Origin: Adiantum capillus-veneris
Taxonomy: Eukaryota; Streptophyta; Polypodiopsida; Polypodiales; Pteridaceae
Direction: 5' to 3'
DNA length: 64,000 nucleotides
Assembly: GCA_014529385.2 (NCBI GenBank)
Contig: CM043945.1
Location: forward strand, 152,001,741 to 152,065,740
Part shown: positions 45,001 to 57,479 of the stretch, one piece after another
How the letters are laid out: each line of letters opens with the position of its first letter
Position numbering within the stretch: the first letter of the stretch is position 1
The notes under the pieces: model-generated
Told to the model about the DNA's origin: nothing
Seen by the model: the letters and a program-made list of their open reading frames with translations, nothing else
Databases searched by the model: none
Program-made: the position numbers and the translations under genes

Positions 45001-46002
45001 GTTATGGAATTATGGTAGTCATCCGCAGATACGATACAATCATCAACTCCATATTCAATCAAGAAATCAAAATGAAATTGGATGAAGCAAAAATAAAGAG
45101 AACATACCTCTGATTAGCTAACACAATCTATAATGCTCTGCTAAAATTAAATATCCACGTTATCAAAAAAGCTTACAGATACTAAATCAGAAAACATCTC
45201 GAGCATCCAAAAAACCTTGGAATACATTGTGATACAGTGTACCCTCATCCTCACTCCAAAATAATAGAAACATATCAAGACCAACATAACTTCTAAATAG
45301 CGACATAAGCTCTACATAGCTTACATACCAAAAACTTCGAACATAAATTATCAATTCTTGATAGCGACAAAGGTTTGAGGTGCTAAGCTGGAATCTACAT
45401 ACATTCTTGGATTTGAGTTGAGCGCGGTGAGCTTACTTGTAGTGCTTGTGGGTTGGTTAGCAAGAAGCCGCAACCTGCACAGGGTGGTAGTCCTCTACAA
45501 ATAGCAAGGAGTTGCACCCTGCTTTATAGGCCAAGAGCTACGACAATGATTTGCTGGTTACAAAAACTTGCTGAGAAGATGGTGGAGTGTTGGTGGCACT
45601 GAGTCGTCGACTATGGGCTGCAAGATTTCGCCAACAGTTCCCAAACAGCTCGAAGAGGCCTTCTTGGAGTACAGGGTAGGTTCGAAAGGTTTTGCTCTCA
45701 TGGCTGCCTTTTCTGCCAAATTCCTCTTTTTGGATTCCTTATCAGAGGAGACCATCAAGAATCTCCAAGTGCTTGCTGAAAGAGGTGTCCAAACCTGGAC
45801 ACAAAGATGGCATTAACATGTATACGTTGCCTCCGAACATGGCTTCATTGTCCTTGAGAGACCTGCCATTGATGAATGGGTGATGGGCAACTGTTGGAGC
45901 TATGGAGATGATCTTGTTGGGGTCTCTCACTCACTCTTTCTCTCACACGTTAGTCGTGCCCAGGCCGCGCCTGAAATTTTAGTGGACATGGAGACAATCG
46001 AC

Positions 46003-46045
<43 letters not shown>

Positions 46046-46540
46046 CAAGCTCAAGCTGGGATATGTCCACACATGTAAAGGGCTTCCCCTTCCACCATAT
46101 TATGTTTGCATAGATATAATTGAAATTTATATCTCTGACCGCTAGAGGGTGCCAACTTGCAAGAGGTGGAGGTGGCCTACCATGCGCCACTCGCAATCCA
46201 GGATCAGGTTTGTGACTTTCTAAGAGCAGAAAGACATGAGCAAAGGCCTACAATGCGTGAGCTAAGAGGTGTGTGGGTGTGTGAGGACAAAGACTGCCAG
46301 ACGGCACCAACTTGCAGGAGTAGAGATTGTCTATAGTAGGTAGTAGGTAGGCTAGTGCAGGCAACACCATCTGCTGTACGCAATGATCTAGATCTCAAGA
46401 AATTGCTCAGCTCCTCTCCAGAATGCCAAAAGCTCCCTCTTTTGCCTAGTAGTCCCCAGCTTGTTTGCGCCATGCATAAACAACATGGATGATGGGTTGC
46501 ACCACTATCAGCTCTTTTCTCAGGAAAGCAAAATTTTAAG
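45001..46540. other. spacer, no recognised gene
   Basis: Opposite-strand ORFs at 45558-45758, 45568-45816 and 45742-45930 overlap; the minus ones (SKHLEIL..., ESKKRNLAEKAAMRAKPFEP) look slightly more protein-like but I recognise nothing. (CT)n at 46009-46041. The rest is AT-rich without signal. Confidence 0.4.
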
Positions 46541-47035
46541 CACAGAATGAAGAATGAAACGTGCTTTACGACTTTATTTACATGCAGTGCTTAGGAATTG
46601 GTTTCTCACCCATGAGCTTACGATCTGCGATTCGACTGCAAGCTATTGCCATGGAACATGCAGGTGTGGTTGTACTGTATTTGTGTGTGTAAGGAAGTCA
46701 CATGTCTACTGTGACGGCCGTTCAAACTGCATGAGAACAACTGCAACACAAAGAAAATGAGGGATTAGAACTGCGACGTGGCTTCAAACTGCCTTGGAGC
46801 ATGTGTCAAGCCATGGCCACTCACAAACTCACAACAGGCGGTGGCAAGCTTGCTTGCCCAGCTAAATGTGAAGAAGGTTTTTCAGAGATGGTGGAGAGCA
46901 CTCCCAACCCCTTTCCCTGGTCGGATGTCACCCTTTACTTTTATGGAGGGTAGAGATTCCCTTTCTTGCAAGTACTCCACCCACGACCTGCCCTATATAC
47001 TATGTGCTCCTCCTGCTCCAATACAGATTGCGCAC

Positions 47036-47071
<36 letters not shown>

Positions 47072-47500
47072 TCTTTCGCACAAGTGTTTTCTTGGATGTT
47101 CCCGCTACCTGCAGCAACGCCTCCTTTCCAATAAAGGCATCTCCTATGATTCGGCTTATTAAGCGTTTTTTTTAAAATGTGTACGACATACTCGAGCAGT
47201 CGGAAATACTCTCTGACTGAAAACTTTCTCTTTGACGTAGGTTTCTGATGGCTTTTCTCAATAGTAGATGCAAATGATTCCTTGGGTTGTGTCGGTGGAG
47301 TAGGGTTTTTGGGTGAAATGAAAGCAGCTTGTTTGCGTGGTTGTTTGCACATAAAAACTGGTAATACATGTACCTTTCCACAACAACAGACACGACCTCC
47401 GTTTTTATGCAGGAGCAGGGAAGTACAAAGAAGGCCATCGAGTTGTGGGATGCCTGTCTATTAAACAAGCCTTGCACTCACAAGGGGTTGTAGAAGCCAT
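46541..47500. other. spacer with homopolymer C31
   Basis: 47038-47068 is 31 consecutive C. The ORFs 46778-47134 and 46993-47352 translate through it as Pro or Gly runs and are not credible as they stand. No domain is recognised on either side. Confidence 0.5.
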
Positions 47501-47503
47501 GTT

Positions 47504-47821
47504 TTGTTGCTTTTCATTCTGATAACAATCTCACTGTATAGCCTTCATGTGGTTTGGAATGTTCCTGCAGTTGTTCAGACAATAATCAAGCTTGTGAAGG
47601 GGTTTAAAATGAAAGAATATTGCGGAGTGTACTTTGCTCTATTTACTGTTGAAAAGTTGAGGATATGGTCTGTTTACGATGCCTTGCTGAAGTTACATAG
47701 TTTTTTGAAAGTGCCGGCTGGTGAAGTTTGGAAAATTTTGGGAAGGGAGGTAGAGGGTTTTCATGTGCTGAAACACAAACTGATGTTGGGTATTGGTGAG
47801 GTTGTGGCAAAAGTTGTGTAA
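47504..47821 (+). CDS. hypothetical small ORF
   Basis: 105 codons, ATG TTG TTG... A hydrophobic start (LLFILITISLYSLHVVW) could be a membrane anchor or signal; the rest is helical (IIKLVKGFKMKEY, LRIWSVYDALLKLHSFLKVP, VWKILGREVEGFHVLKHKL). The end overlaps a 77-bp tandem duplication, whose second copy would repeat KVV-stop. No family is recognised. It could be an exon of an unknown gene or chance. Confidence 0.25.
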   Translation: MLLFILITISLYSLHVVWNVPAVVQTIIKLVKGFKMKEYCGVYFALFTVEKLRIWSVYDALLKLHSFLKVPAGEVWKILGREVEGFHVLKHKLMLGIGEVVAKVV

Positions 47822-47964
47822 GAAGTAGAAGAGTTTGTGGTTGAGATCATTGCTGCAGGTGGAAGTGATCGACTACGAAATCAAATGAAGTTGTGTAAGA
47901 AGTAGAAGAGTTTGTGGTTGAGATCATTGCTGCAGGTGGAAGTGATCAACTACGAAATCAAATG
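47811..47964. repeat. 77-bp tandem duplication
   Basis: 47811-47887 and 47888-47964 differ by a single base (GATCGACTACG versus GATCAACTACG), so the duplication is recent. The unit begins AAGTTGTGTAAGAAG. Confidence 0.95.
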
Positions 47965-49440
47965 AAGCGTGAGGGAGTTCTCGAACGTCATGTGTTCCTC
48001 TATTTAAAGAATTGTGTCATTTGCATAGTCTGTGTAATGTCTTGTAACCTTGTCTGTGTTTTATTTATGATTGCTAAGCATGGTCGCTTAATGTGCAGGC
48101 ATATCACTACTTTGATGCAAACCCCGAAGGTGAACGAGAAAGGAGTATTCCTAGTATCTGTCATGAAGAGCGTGGAGTTAAAGCACCCCCCCCTAACTAG
48201 CAATAGGACAACTATGCACCTTACCTTTGCACTAGAAGGTCCAAAAAGAAAATTGTGTCGTTCTCGGCATTTGTAAATAGCCATGTTTTTTCTTTGGCTT
48301 TTTATTGGAAATGTTTGCTTTTTTTTTACACCTCTTGTTGTCTTCAAAGTGTGTCCCCCTTTTGGGCCCCGGCTCTTAATTGGCCCCTTTACCCTACACT
48401 TTGTTACATTTGTTACATTTTACATGAGGATGATGTACACCATCATCTTAGTCTGTTTGTGCTCAGACATAGCTAGACAATCTTCCATCTATTTAGCTTT
48501 ATTCATGGTCCAAGGTAATGTGAAGCTCTCAAATGTGGGAGAATCAAACATTGAAGAATTTCTGGCATTCCACATAAAAGAAATTCACACTCTAAGTGAG
48601 GGAATACATAGGTATGAACCCTCATCAGAAGTTTTGATTAGACCAAAAGTAAAGCTGTATTTATTGATCTTTACATTCCATTGCATCATACACATGTTAT
48701 ACAAGCATAAGCACCATCAGTGCACTATAGGACAATTCCAAAATACATGCTTAATGGTTTCCAATTGACCACATCTAGGGAATTTCCCATCAGACTTTTT
48801 TTTTTCTAGCTAACATTTTCCCAATGGAAGAGCTCTTACAAAAAAACCTGATGCCTAAAACTCATTCTTGATACCCAAATATCTAATAGCTTCTGAATTT
48901 ACTAACTCTGGTTGTGTTGTGCTTGCCATATTCTATTACATATGTGCTATATCTGAGTTTTAGGAATCAAATACATGTAGAACACTTTTGTATTTGGCAG
49001 CACCCAATCTTTGAATCTGACGTTCGCATCCCGATTGCAAGGCACAATGAGGTTGACTACATGAGCACATAGCTGGCCGCAAGCAATTCTGAGTCCAAGT
49101 ATGAATCTTCTCCTGGTAATCAAAAAATAAATAAGACTATCCTTAGAGTCAGATACCTGATTAACCCTCTCTTAAAGAGGATTAATGTTTTTTTAACCCA
49201 AAAACAGAGCAGGGAGCTTTTTAAAAACAAAATTCCAAAAGCAAGATTCAATTCCCAGTGCGTTTCCACTCTATCTGGCTCTTCCCTCCCAAATCAACGA
49301 AGAAAATATAGATTTTCATGATTGCACAAGCATATTAGCAGAATGACCACATAGTTTTATAGGTGTTGCTAAAAACAACTTATCCCAAGCTGGCATGTCC
49401 CAAACTTTATGAAAATACACTAGTGGTTTGTTAATGAGAA
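47965..49440. other. spacer, no gene seen
   Basis: ORFs at 47914-48276 and 48283-48768 show no recognisable domain; the stretch is AT-rich and low in coding character. The part after about 49150 may already be 3' sequence of the following minus-strand LINE. Confidence 0.4.
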
Positions 49441-49441
49441 T

Positions 49442-50870
49442 TCACATGATTTCGGCCCAGTCAACAATGAACATATGTTTAACTAGAGTTGCCCTTCTTG
49501 CAAGCATATGCATTTTGAAATTAATGATCCCCAGCCCTCCAGATTTTAGAGGCAGAGCCACATTGTCCCATGCAATCAAGACAGCAGCAAAGGATCCCCA
49601 AAAGATTTTTAGCAATTTAGATTTAAACTTATTCAAAGCATTGTCAGGAAATTCCAATAGAGGCAAAATATATATCAAATATGGTATCATAATAGCCTGC
49701 ACCACTCTCAATCTAACATGTATGAGCCATTCTATACAATGCCATGAGGCCATTTTGCATTCGATCCTCTCTCAACCCATTGAGCGAGCTGCTTAGCAGT
49801 TACATCAACTCTCAGTGGATATCCTAAGTGCCTAAACACATTACCCCTTGGGACCCTTTTGCCTTGCCATGTAAGCTTTTGGTGATCAACAGAGACATCA
49901 ATTAATTGGAATTTACCAGGATTCAAATGCAGCCCAGCAACCAGTGAATAGAACCTAAGATATGACATGCATATTCCTATATTGGCATTCTCTGCATGCA
50001 GGAATGTTATAGTGTCATCAACAAAACCCAAAGCCAATACATGTTCATACCCCACCTTCAGTCGTTTAAGATTTCCATTTTTAGCATGAGCATAGAAAAA
50101 GCTAAACAAAGGATGGGTAGCAACTGCAAACAGAAGAGGGCTGAGAGGGCAGCCTTGCCTAGCAGATCTTCCCACTTTAATGTTAGGCGGGAGCTTCCCA
50201 TTTACTATGACTCTGGAAGTAGCCACTAGTCCCAACAACTGCATATAGTTAGAAATTATATGGCCAAATCCTATTTTCCTCATCACTCTGACAATGAAAT
50301 CCCAGATTACTGAGTCAAAAGCTTTGGCAAAGTCTAACTAGAACAACACTACCTTCTGATTACATTTAAGAGAAGCTTCTATCCCCAACATAACTGTAAG
50401 AATGTTATCCAATATAGATCTCCCCCCTATGAATCCTAGATGAGCCTGGTGCAAATGTTTCTTTAAGAATGCGACAATTCTGATTGCAATGGCCTTAGAC
50501 AACAATTTGTAGAGAATTCCCATCATGGTTGTAGGTCTCCATTCAGATAGGGAAGATGGAAAAATCTTTTTAGGTAGTAGTTTGATAATACCTTCTTTCA
50601 GTAATGGGTCCATGTGTTGAGTTAGATAGATATGATTTATTGTTCCTATGATCAAATCCCTCAAAAGATAACAATATTCCACCAAGAATTCCTTGGTCAT
50701 ACCACATTTACCAAGAGTTTTATCATTAGCTAGTTTCTTTAGAGAATAATGAAGCTCTTTCTTATCAAATTGTTGTTCCATTCTTTTGGCATCTTTTCAT
50801 TTTGAAGTCATCAAACTAAATTGATCTTGACCTTCCAAGGGCAAGTGATGGGAGTTCTCTAACTCACCCT
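49442..50870 (-). pseudogene. LINE reverse transcriptase fragment (second LINE family)
   Basis: Minus strand. 50781-50338: fingers region, KKELHYSLKKLANDKTLGKC, EGIIKLLPKKIFPSSLSEWR, RPTTMMGILYKLLSKAIA, HLGFIGGRSILDNIL. A single TAG at 50338-50340, then LDFAKAFDSVIWDFI (motif A). 50286-49732: GRSARQGCPLSPLLFAVA, catalytic ALGFVDDTITF (FADD changed to FVDD, both Asp kept) and LHLNPGKFQLIDVSV. After a shift, 49753-49442 has FKSKLLKIFWG and LPLKSGGLGIINF. Clearly distinct in sequence from the copy at 12-14 kb. No endonuclease domain upstream, so 5'-truncated near 50870. Confidence 0.85.
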
Positions 50871-53430
50871 TGGTTCAAGGTTGTTGGAATTTTTTTTCTA
50901 GGTATGGCCGAGCAAAGCCATCAGTGTTATTACCCACTACTCGTATTCCATGTTCCCAAGTTTGATCCCCATTATAGAAGTTGGAATCCCTTTCTCCCAT
51001 TCTTAACTTGGCTTAGTATATAATATAAAATTGGAATCAAATGAACCATCCTCCCACCAAACCACTCGAAAAATGTACATTTCCAAGCTAGTACTATGAT
51101 TCCAGGAAGACAAGATTCCAATGAAGTCAAACTAGAGAGTATCTTTCAAGCATTTGAAAGTAGCATGTAGACTATTGAATACCGTTGCAAGTGTGTATTT
51201 ATCAGGTCGTTCTCACCTTTTGTCATTTAATTATTATTTTAATTTATTTTTCCTTTAGTATTATCAAAGTTATCTAGTTATCTTTCAAGCAGTCATATAT
51301 ACTTCTCTAGGTATATCCTCATCCTCTTCCCAAGACTCGAGTACCATGTCTCCTTCACTAAGTGTGGAGATGGTGCGTTTACACAATTTTCAAGTCTATA
51401 ATTTTTTAATTTTTTTTAGTAAATTCTTTAAACAAATATCTACTTTATATTCCATTTAGAAAAAATTTCAGAAGCAGAGCATCTGCATTGGGTGTGGACG
51501 TGCGAGATAGCCCATTTAGATTGCTATCTTTTTGAAGGTTCTTGGTAACTAAACAATTAGAAGAGTTACTTAATTGATCATAGCATACATTAAAGAGTTA
51601 AAGAATACATTAAAAGTTATAATTTTAAAAAATAGTAGCTATAATAATAATATGTCTATTTTTAGAAAAATAAAGCTAGTTCAAAATTTAGCATTAAAAA
51701 AATACAATGCATAATTGCATCTAAATTTATCGTAATTATCTCTATTGAATAATTTAGCCAAGTAAATTAAAACAAGAAAACAAAGATAAACTCATACATA
51801 AAATAAAAACAAGACTAGTAAGAGGTTTACGAGGTTATTAAGGAGTAATCATGACTATTATTTTCACCATCCATCAGGCATACTACTTAGATAAATATGA
51901 TCTCTAGACACTATGGATAAAGAGAGTGATTTCTACTTGCTCTAGTTCATATTATCCTTGTAATATAAAGAACTTGAAGTAGCTAGACTTGAAAGTAAAT
52001 CATGGTTAGCGGAATAAAATTATATAGTCAAAAGGAGAAACAAAATCTATAATTCACTCTTCTTCTCAAGCAAGAAAAAGAGAAAATTGCTTATGGAAAA
52101 ACATTAGATATTACATATGAGCTAATTTAGAATGAAATTAGGTAAACCAACTTCATAATGTGAAGTAGTACGAAGATAAAAAGGAAATTGTTACCTTTAG
52201 TGTATTCACAATTTTGATGTCCACAACTTTGGTCATTCATGAAGAACTTGGGATGGGATAATACTATAAGAAGAAGGGGATCAAGCTATGGCAAGCTTGA
52301 GGACCAAGAGAGAGGAGAGGTAGTGTATGTGTGTGTAAGAAGCTTGGTTATGAATTCACACAAGACATTTAGCTATGGCTTTTACAAGCTTGGAGAGGAG
52401 ATGTGTGTTTGAGAGTGTGGCTATGGTTTCCTCAAGCTTTATCCATAAGCTTGCACTCCAACTTACATTGTTAGAAATGAGAAGAGAAGATCTAAAAATG
52501 AGAAGAAAATATGTAAAATGAGAAGGAAATCCCTTCTTCTATGCACTTTCGATAAGTTTTTCCAATTATCTTTTTTTCTAATCACTTATCTTCTTGTCAA
52601 AACTAGTTTTCATTTCCTTTGTCTTTATCAAGGCTTCTTATTTGAGTTACCTACTCTCTTGTCACTTATCTAAGCTTTTTATACAAGTTAGATGTTCCCC
52701 TTTTCTCTTTTATCAAAAATTTTTGAATTGAAAAATCTAATTTCACATGCATTACCCACATTCCCATTGTATAATCCAAAATCCTCCCCATGAGTGAGCC
52801 TCAAGAGCTCTCTAAGAGTTTCGAATCACTAAACCCTCATTTATTTATTTATTATTATTAGTTCATCGTATTGCAATTGCAACTTGAACATGCAACTTCT
52901 TTTAGGAATTAAGAAGCCACCAAATAATTTTTCATCCTTAGGGTGCTTGAATTTAATCTTAGTTCTCCTAAAACTATTTTTGAATTATACTAATTATTAT
53001 TCAATTGAAGAATTGATTTTGAATTGGCATCATTGTTCAAATCAAATTTATTTTTATCTTAAGTTGGTGGCTTAGGTGTATTGGTTAAGAGTAGGGCTAC
53101 AAAGAGGCCCTTATAAACTCCCCAACAAAAAGAAAGAGATGTCCTTAGTTCAAAACAATAAAAGAAGGCGGTAAAGCTTCAATGGCAAGATGCACTTTGG
53201 ACATCTATATTATGTTAGTTCCCTCTTTTCTAGATGAGTCACAATTCATCCATGTCTCTTGTAATAGTCTTACATCACTCTATCTTCTTGATTTTCTTCT
53301 TCTTGATCAAGAATTCTGTACACTTTGCCATACGTGTTGAAGGCTAGGGACTTGCCAAAACACCGTGTGCAAGCCACGAATGGATGCAAGCACACAACTA
53401 GACAATCCTAGCAAGCTCAAAGGAACAATA
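50871..53430. other. AT-rich spacer, no gene seen
   Basis: No ORF with protein character. Repeated phrases such as AAGCTTG...GAGAGGAGA near 52290-52460 suggest loose local duplication. ORF 52884-53075 is AT-driven. Confidence 0.5.
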
Positions 53431-53563
53431 GTGTGTCACTCACCGCTCAACGCTTCCGTCGTGAAGGATCCTGTGCTGCAAAGAAGAAGAAGAAGCTGTT
53501 GCTGATGCCACACTCTATTGTCGATGCCACCATCGATGCCATCACAATGCTCGATCACACACA

Positions 53564-53701
<138 letters not shown>

Positions 53702-53812
53702 AGCATACAAGGGAGAAGGAGATAAAGATGGAGCAAGAGCACTTCTTAGCTTACACCTTACAGAATCCTGATTTTAGGTCAAAATAGACCTTTTATAAGT
53801 GTTTAACCCATT

Positions 53813-54128
53813 CACACCAAGGTCAACACCAAGAAATAGGGAGGTCCCGAAGCTTCCTATTTGTCCAATATTGACTCCACTATCCCAAGGTATTTATTGT
53901 CACTTGTAATTTCTTTAACACAAAGGCCAACACTAAGCAATAGGGAGCGTTGGGTAGTCACCAAGCTTCCTATTTTCGCAGTATTGACTCCACTATCCCA
54001 AGGTCTTTACTGTCGCTTGTAATGGTTTTAACACCAAGGTCAACACCAAGCAATAGGGAGCGTTGGGCAGTCACCAAGCTTCCTATTTGCCCAATATTGA
54101 CTCTACTTGTCTGACTTGTCGGTTAGCA
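53813..54128 (-). repeat. tandem repeat, about 106-112 bp unit, probably within a gypsy LTR
   Basis: AACACCAAGGTCAACACCAAG starts units at about 53813, 53918 and 54030; each continues with AATAGGGAG, CAAGCTTCCTATTTG and AATATTGACTC. The array stops at a CA directly before a pyrimidine run (54129-54142) that reads as a polypurine tract on the minus strand, so it may be the start of a 3' LTR. Confidence 0.75.
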
Positions 54129-54142
54129 TGCCCCCCTTCCTG
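54129..54142 (-). other. candidate polypurine tract
   Basis: Plus TGCCCCCCTTCCTGA, i.e. CAGGAAGGGGGGCA on the minus strand, next to TGCTAACCGACAAG, an LTR-like TG start. Very similar to the tract at 57460-57474. Confidence 0.45.
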
Positions 54143-57100
54143 ATGTAGATTACGTCCTTGGAAGCTATTGAGATGAAGCCCGTTCGTTGAGGTGGAAGAG
54201 CATTCAAAATTGAATTTCCGTAGCCTTCAGCATCACTATAAAATCAACCAAAATTGGCATAGTATTTGCATTCTCATATATAATAAAAAAGCATATGCAG
54301 TTGTAGGCACACAAATTGATTGGTAAGAGAATATTAAACAATTGTTAGTAGTAAAACATTAAATTGTAATATAGTCAAACGCATAAGAAATCATAAAGGT
54401 AAAAAAATAAACAAGTATGGGGTCACTAACTTAATGATCGAAAGGCACTAGAGATCTACTATTAATACCATGTGCAATCTTCTCAAGTTTCTCTGGTCAA
54501 TTAAGCTGTTTAATTACGAGAGCAAAGTATTTCATATTCAAGGGCTGACAAGAGGCTATACCTAGAAGACCTTGTAATTTAAACTACGATAAAAAGAAAT
54601 TGCTTATGAAATCATCGCCTCACTTATTTCTTTTTCTTTGACCCCCTAAAGTCTTTTTCACATTTTGATGTGTGTGCTTATTTTGTATGCTTTGGGCTTT
54701 TTGATTTTCAAGGAAAAGCACCCACACTGGGAACCTCTAGGGCTCTAGTACCATAGGCAATACATGTGAGTGGAGTTCCAAATCAAGAGTTAGCATTGTG
54801 GCACTTTTGATTTTTTTATTTGTTCGTCTTCAGCATTTCAAGTTTTTAACTTTGGGGGGTCATATAACACTGTTACCCTCCCCAAGCTCATCACACTAGT
54901 AAACTCACTTTATAATACTGAATCTAAAGTTCAATAGGGACTAAGCCCACTAGGAATCCCTAGTACATTGCCCACAATACTGCCTAAATTGGATTAAGAA
55001 CCTAAAGTAACCATTGATTATTAGGAAGGAATTCCCCATGGTATTAAGAGAAGATCTCTAACTCCTAACTTGGTCAACCTAGCTTAGTCAAACTGCTTGA
55101 TTCTAAAACCCAAACAAGGGATTATGACAGAAAATCATATAGAATCTAATGTTAAAGCTAAGCAAATGTGCAGAATATTGTACTACCAATCACATTTAAA
55201 GCAGACAATAATGGATGCAAAAACAAATACAAGGGACAATGCTAGTGGTCAAGAAACACCTGTTTGTGTTGAGGATCGTACTTGATTTGAAGAGTGAACA
55301 AGAGAAAGATTCCATGAAGGTCCAAATCCTAACAACATCAACACGTTCATGTACATACTAGAAAACACAAAGAATACCTTTAGGAGGCACATCAGTGGGA
55401 AGAGGCACCAACCCTTATTGAACACAATCAAACAACATAAGGAACCCTAACCTAATTATTTGCACTCCCCTAGAGAGTCAAGAGAGTAGAATATTGTAGA
55501 GATTGTGAGGGAACCCTAAGGCTAAACCCCTATCCTCGTCATCGTTGAGCAAAACAAAGTCATCATCCATGAGACCATATGTGCCATCCATGTAATCACG
55601 TAACTCTTTATCATCATTAGAGGCACAAATGTTCACTAATTAGCACTAGAATGGTAACCTAACATGACATAAAAGTGTCCTTTCAGGGTTTTGGGAAAAA
55701 TTTCCAAAACCATAGTAGATCCACTCATTTTGAAAAATCCTTTCATGAGCTTATAGTTCAATAACTACTACATATGGAAAAAATCAGAAACTTGTAATTT
55801 TTCTCATCCCTTGGTCACTACAAGCCTCCAAAGTTGATGGACCAGTGCATTTTGCCCAAAACAGCAATTTCTTACGGTTGATTGCATATAAATAAGAGTG
55901 GAGATTTTTGTAGGACATGAGATAAAATGCCCCGTTAACTTCAATGGGTTGGTGACCAAAATATATGGTTGCTTTTAGCTCACTAATTGTTTTTTGGGCA
56001 AAAAAAATAGGTACAAAAAAGTTGCATTTTTTCTATTCTACGGACCTATCATCAAAGTTTCTATAGTCACGCTCAATACAAATACTATATACATGTTTTC
56101 TTAGTTCCCTTTGGGCATCTGGATTCAAAAGGAGCCATGGATCATGTCAAAAGGATAATGGATCTCTTACAATTGAAAACTTGGGGGCAATGATAAAGTG
56201 CTAAATACAGCAAACATGAAAAAACTGGGTCTAGCATTATGACCTCTAGAAACCCATAGAAACTACTCAATATCTAGCCAAGTTTGTAGTCTATGATTAG
56301 ATATGGTCACTACCTAAAAAATACACACAATTGGCCTAAGAAAATAGCAATATTGAGAAAGTTATACTTGCTATTCTAAAATGTATCGTATTCTTCAGCA
56401 AATCAAAAAACTCAACCATCATCATATACTATGCTATATAGCATATTAGGTCCCCCAAAACTCAAGGAAGATTATCTTTATGTTATACATTACACTTACA
56501 CAATCAAAATTGAATTTGGATATCAAGAAAGCCACCAAAAAAATAATAAAAGTGCTAATTTTGGCCAAAAAACAGGATTATGCAATTCTTGTAAATTGGT
56601 CATAACTTTCAATTTTAACACTTAGCTCTCCCTACAAGCATCAAAACATGTTGAGAACTATGAAGGCCTAACCTCTAGCCATCTAAACCTCACAAACATG
56701 AAGTTTAGAGTGGTATAGTTGCCAAAAATTGAAAAAAAGCCAAAAACAGGACCCGTTTTTTCACACAGTTTAGGTTCAAAAATGTTGTGCAAGAGCAAGG
56801 TTAATGGTGAGATCGATACTCAAAAAAAAATGCTAAGTTTTTTTCAGCTCATAAGGCAACTTTGTGGATATATAGCACCTAGAAATTCATTTTCATACTC
56901 TTCAAATAATTCAAGCAAAATGGTCACTTAACAGGACACAAAAGTGTCCAAGGACATAAAAGTGTCCTCCTACCATTCTAGTGCTAAGAACGTCACTAGA
57001 CGTCTATAGTCATCTTGATCGAGAGGGTAAGCTTGTGCAATCAGAGAGACATCCTCTATTAAGTATGGATCAACGTGGTCAAGAGACGTATCAACCATTC

Positions 57101-57459
57101 TAACTCCTCGAGATTCCTCTCACACACTAGCATATCTACCAAATCCCATTCACATGCAAGCACCGGGTAGACTATGTGAAACACTTGTGCAAAGTAAAGA
57201 GGGTACCTCTCGCTTAACTGTACTAACCACATCTGTACACACAGATAGATGATGGTGAGAGTGCAAATATTATAAGGGTCGTGTCCTTGTGCATAATGTG
57301 TTTTCATGATTTTTGGTCATGTACTAGATTTTCACATTTTTGTTTGGTGGCTCTTGCTTTTTTAATTTATTATTTTTGTTTTCGGTGAGAGATTGCGAGA
57401 TTGACAGGTCGGGGAGGAAGGTTGAGATGGGACTGAGTGAATGATGATGTCAGCAAACA
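54143..57459. other. non-coding, probable LTR and decayed retroelement sequence
   Basis: No gene supported. ORFs at 55097-55285 and 56719-56931 have no domain. The right edge at 57459 ends CA before a polypurine tract, so the right part is probably the 3' LTR of the following gypsy element (minus-strand start TGTTTGCTGAC); I cannot fix its left end. AAAAGTGTCC(T) phrases recur at about 55671, 56939 and 56957. Confidence 0.45.
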
Positions 57460-57474
57460 CTCCCCCCTTCCTTG
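57460..57474 (-). other. polypurine tract
   Basis: Plus CTCCCCCCTTCCTTG; on the minus strand CAAGGAAGGGGGGAG followed by TGTTTGCTGACATC, a TG LTR start. Confidence 0.6.
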
Positions 57475-57479
57475 GGTAG

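Noticed and set aside
46778-47352. Proline-rich or glycine-rich protein genes
   Set aside because: The runs come from the C31 homopolymer and no domain flanks them.
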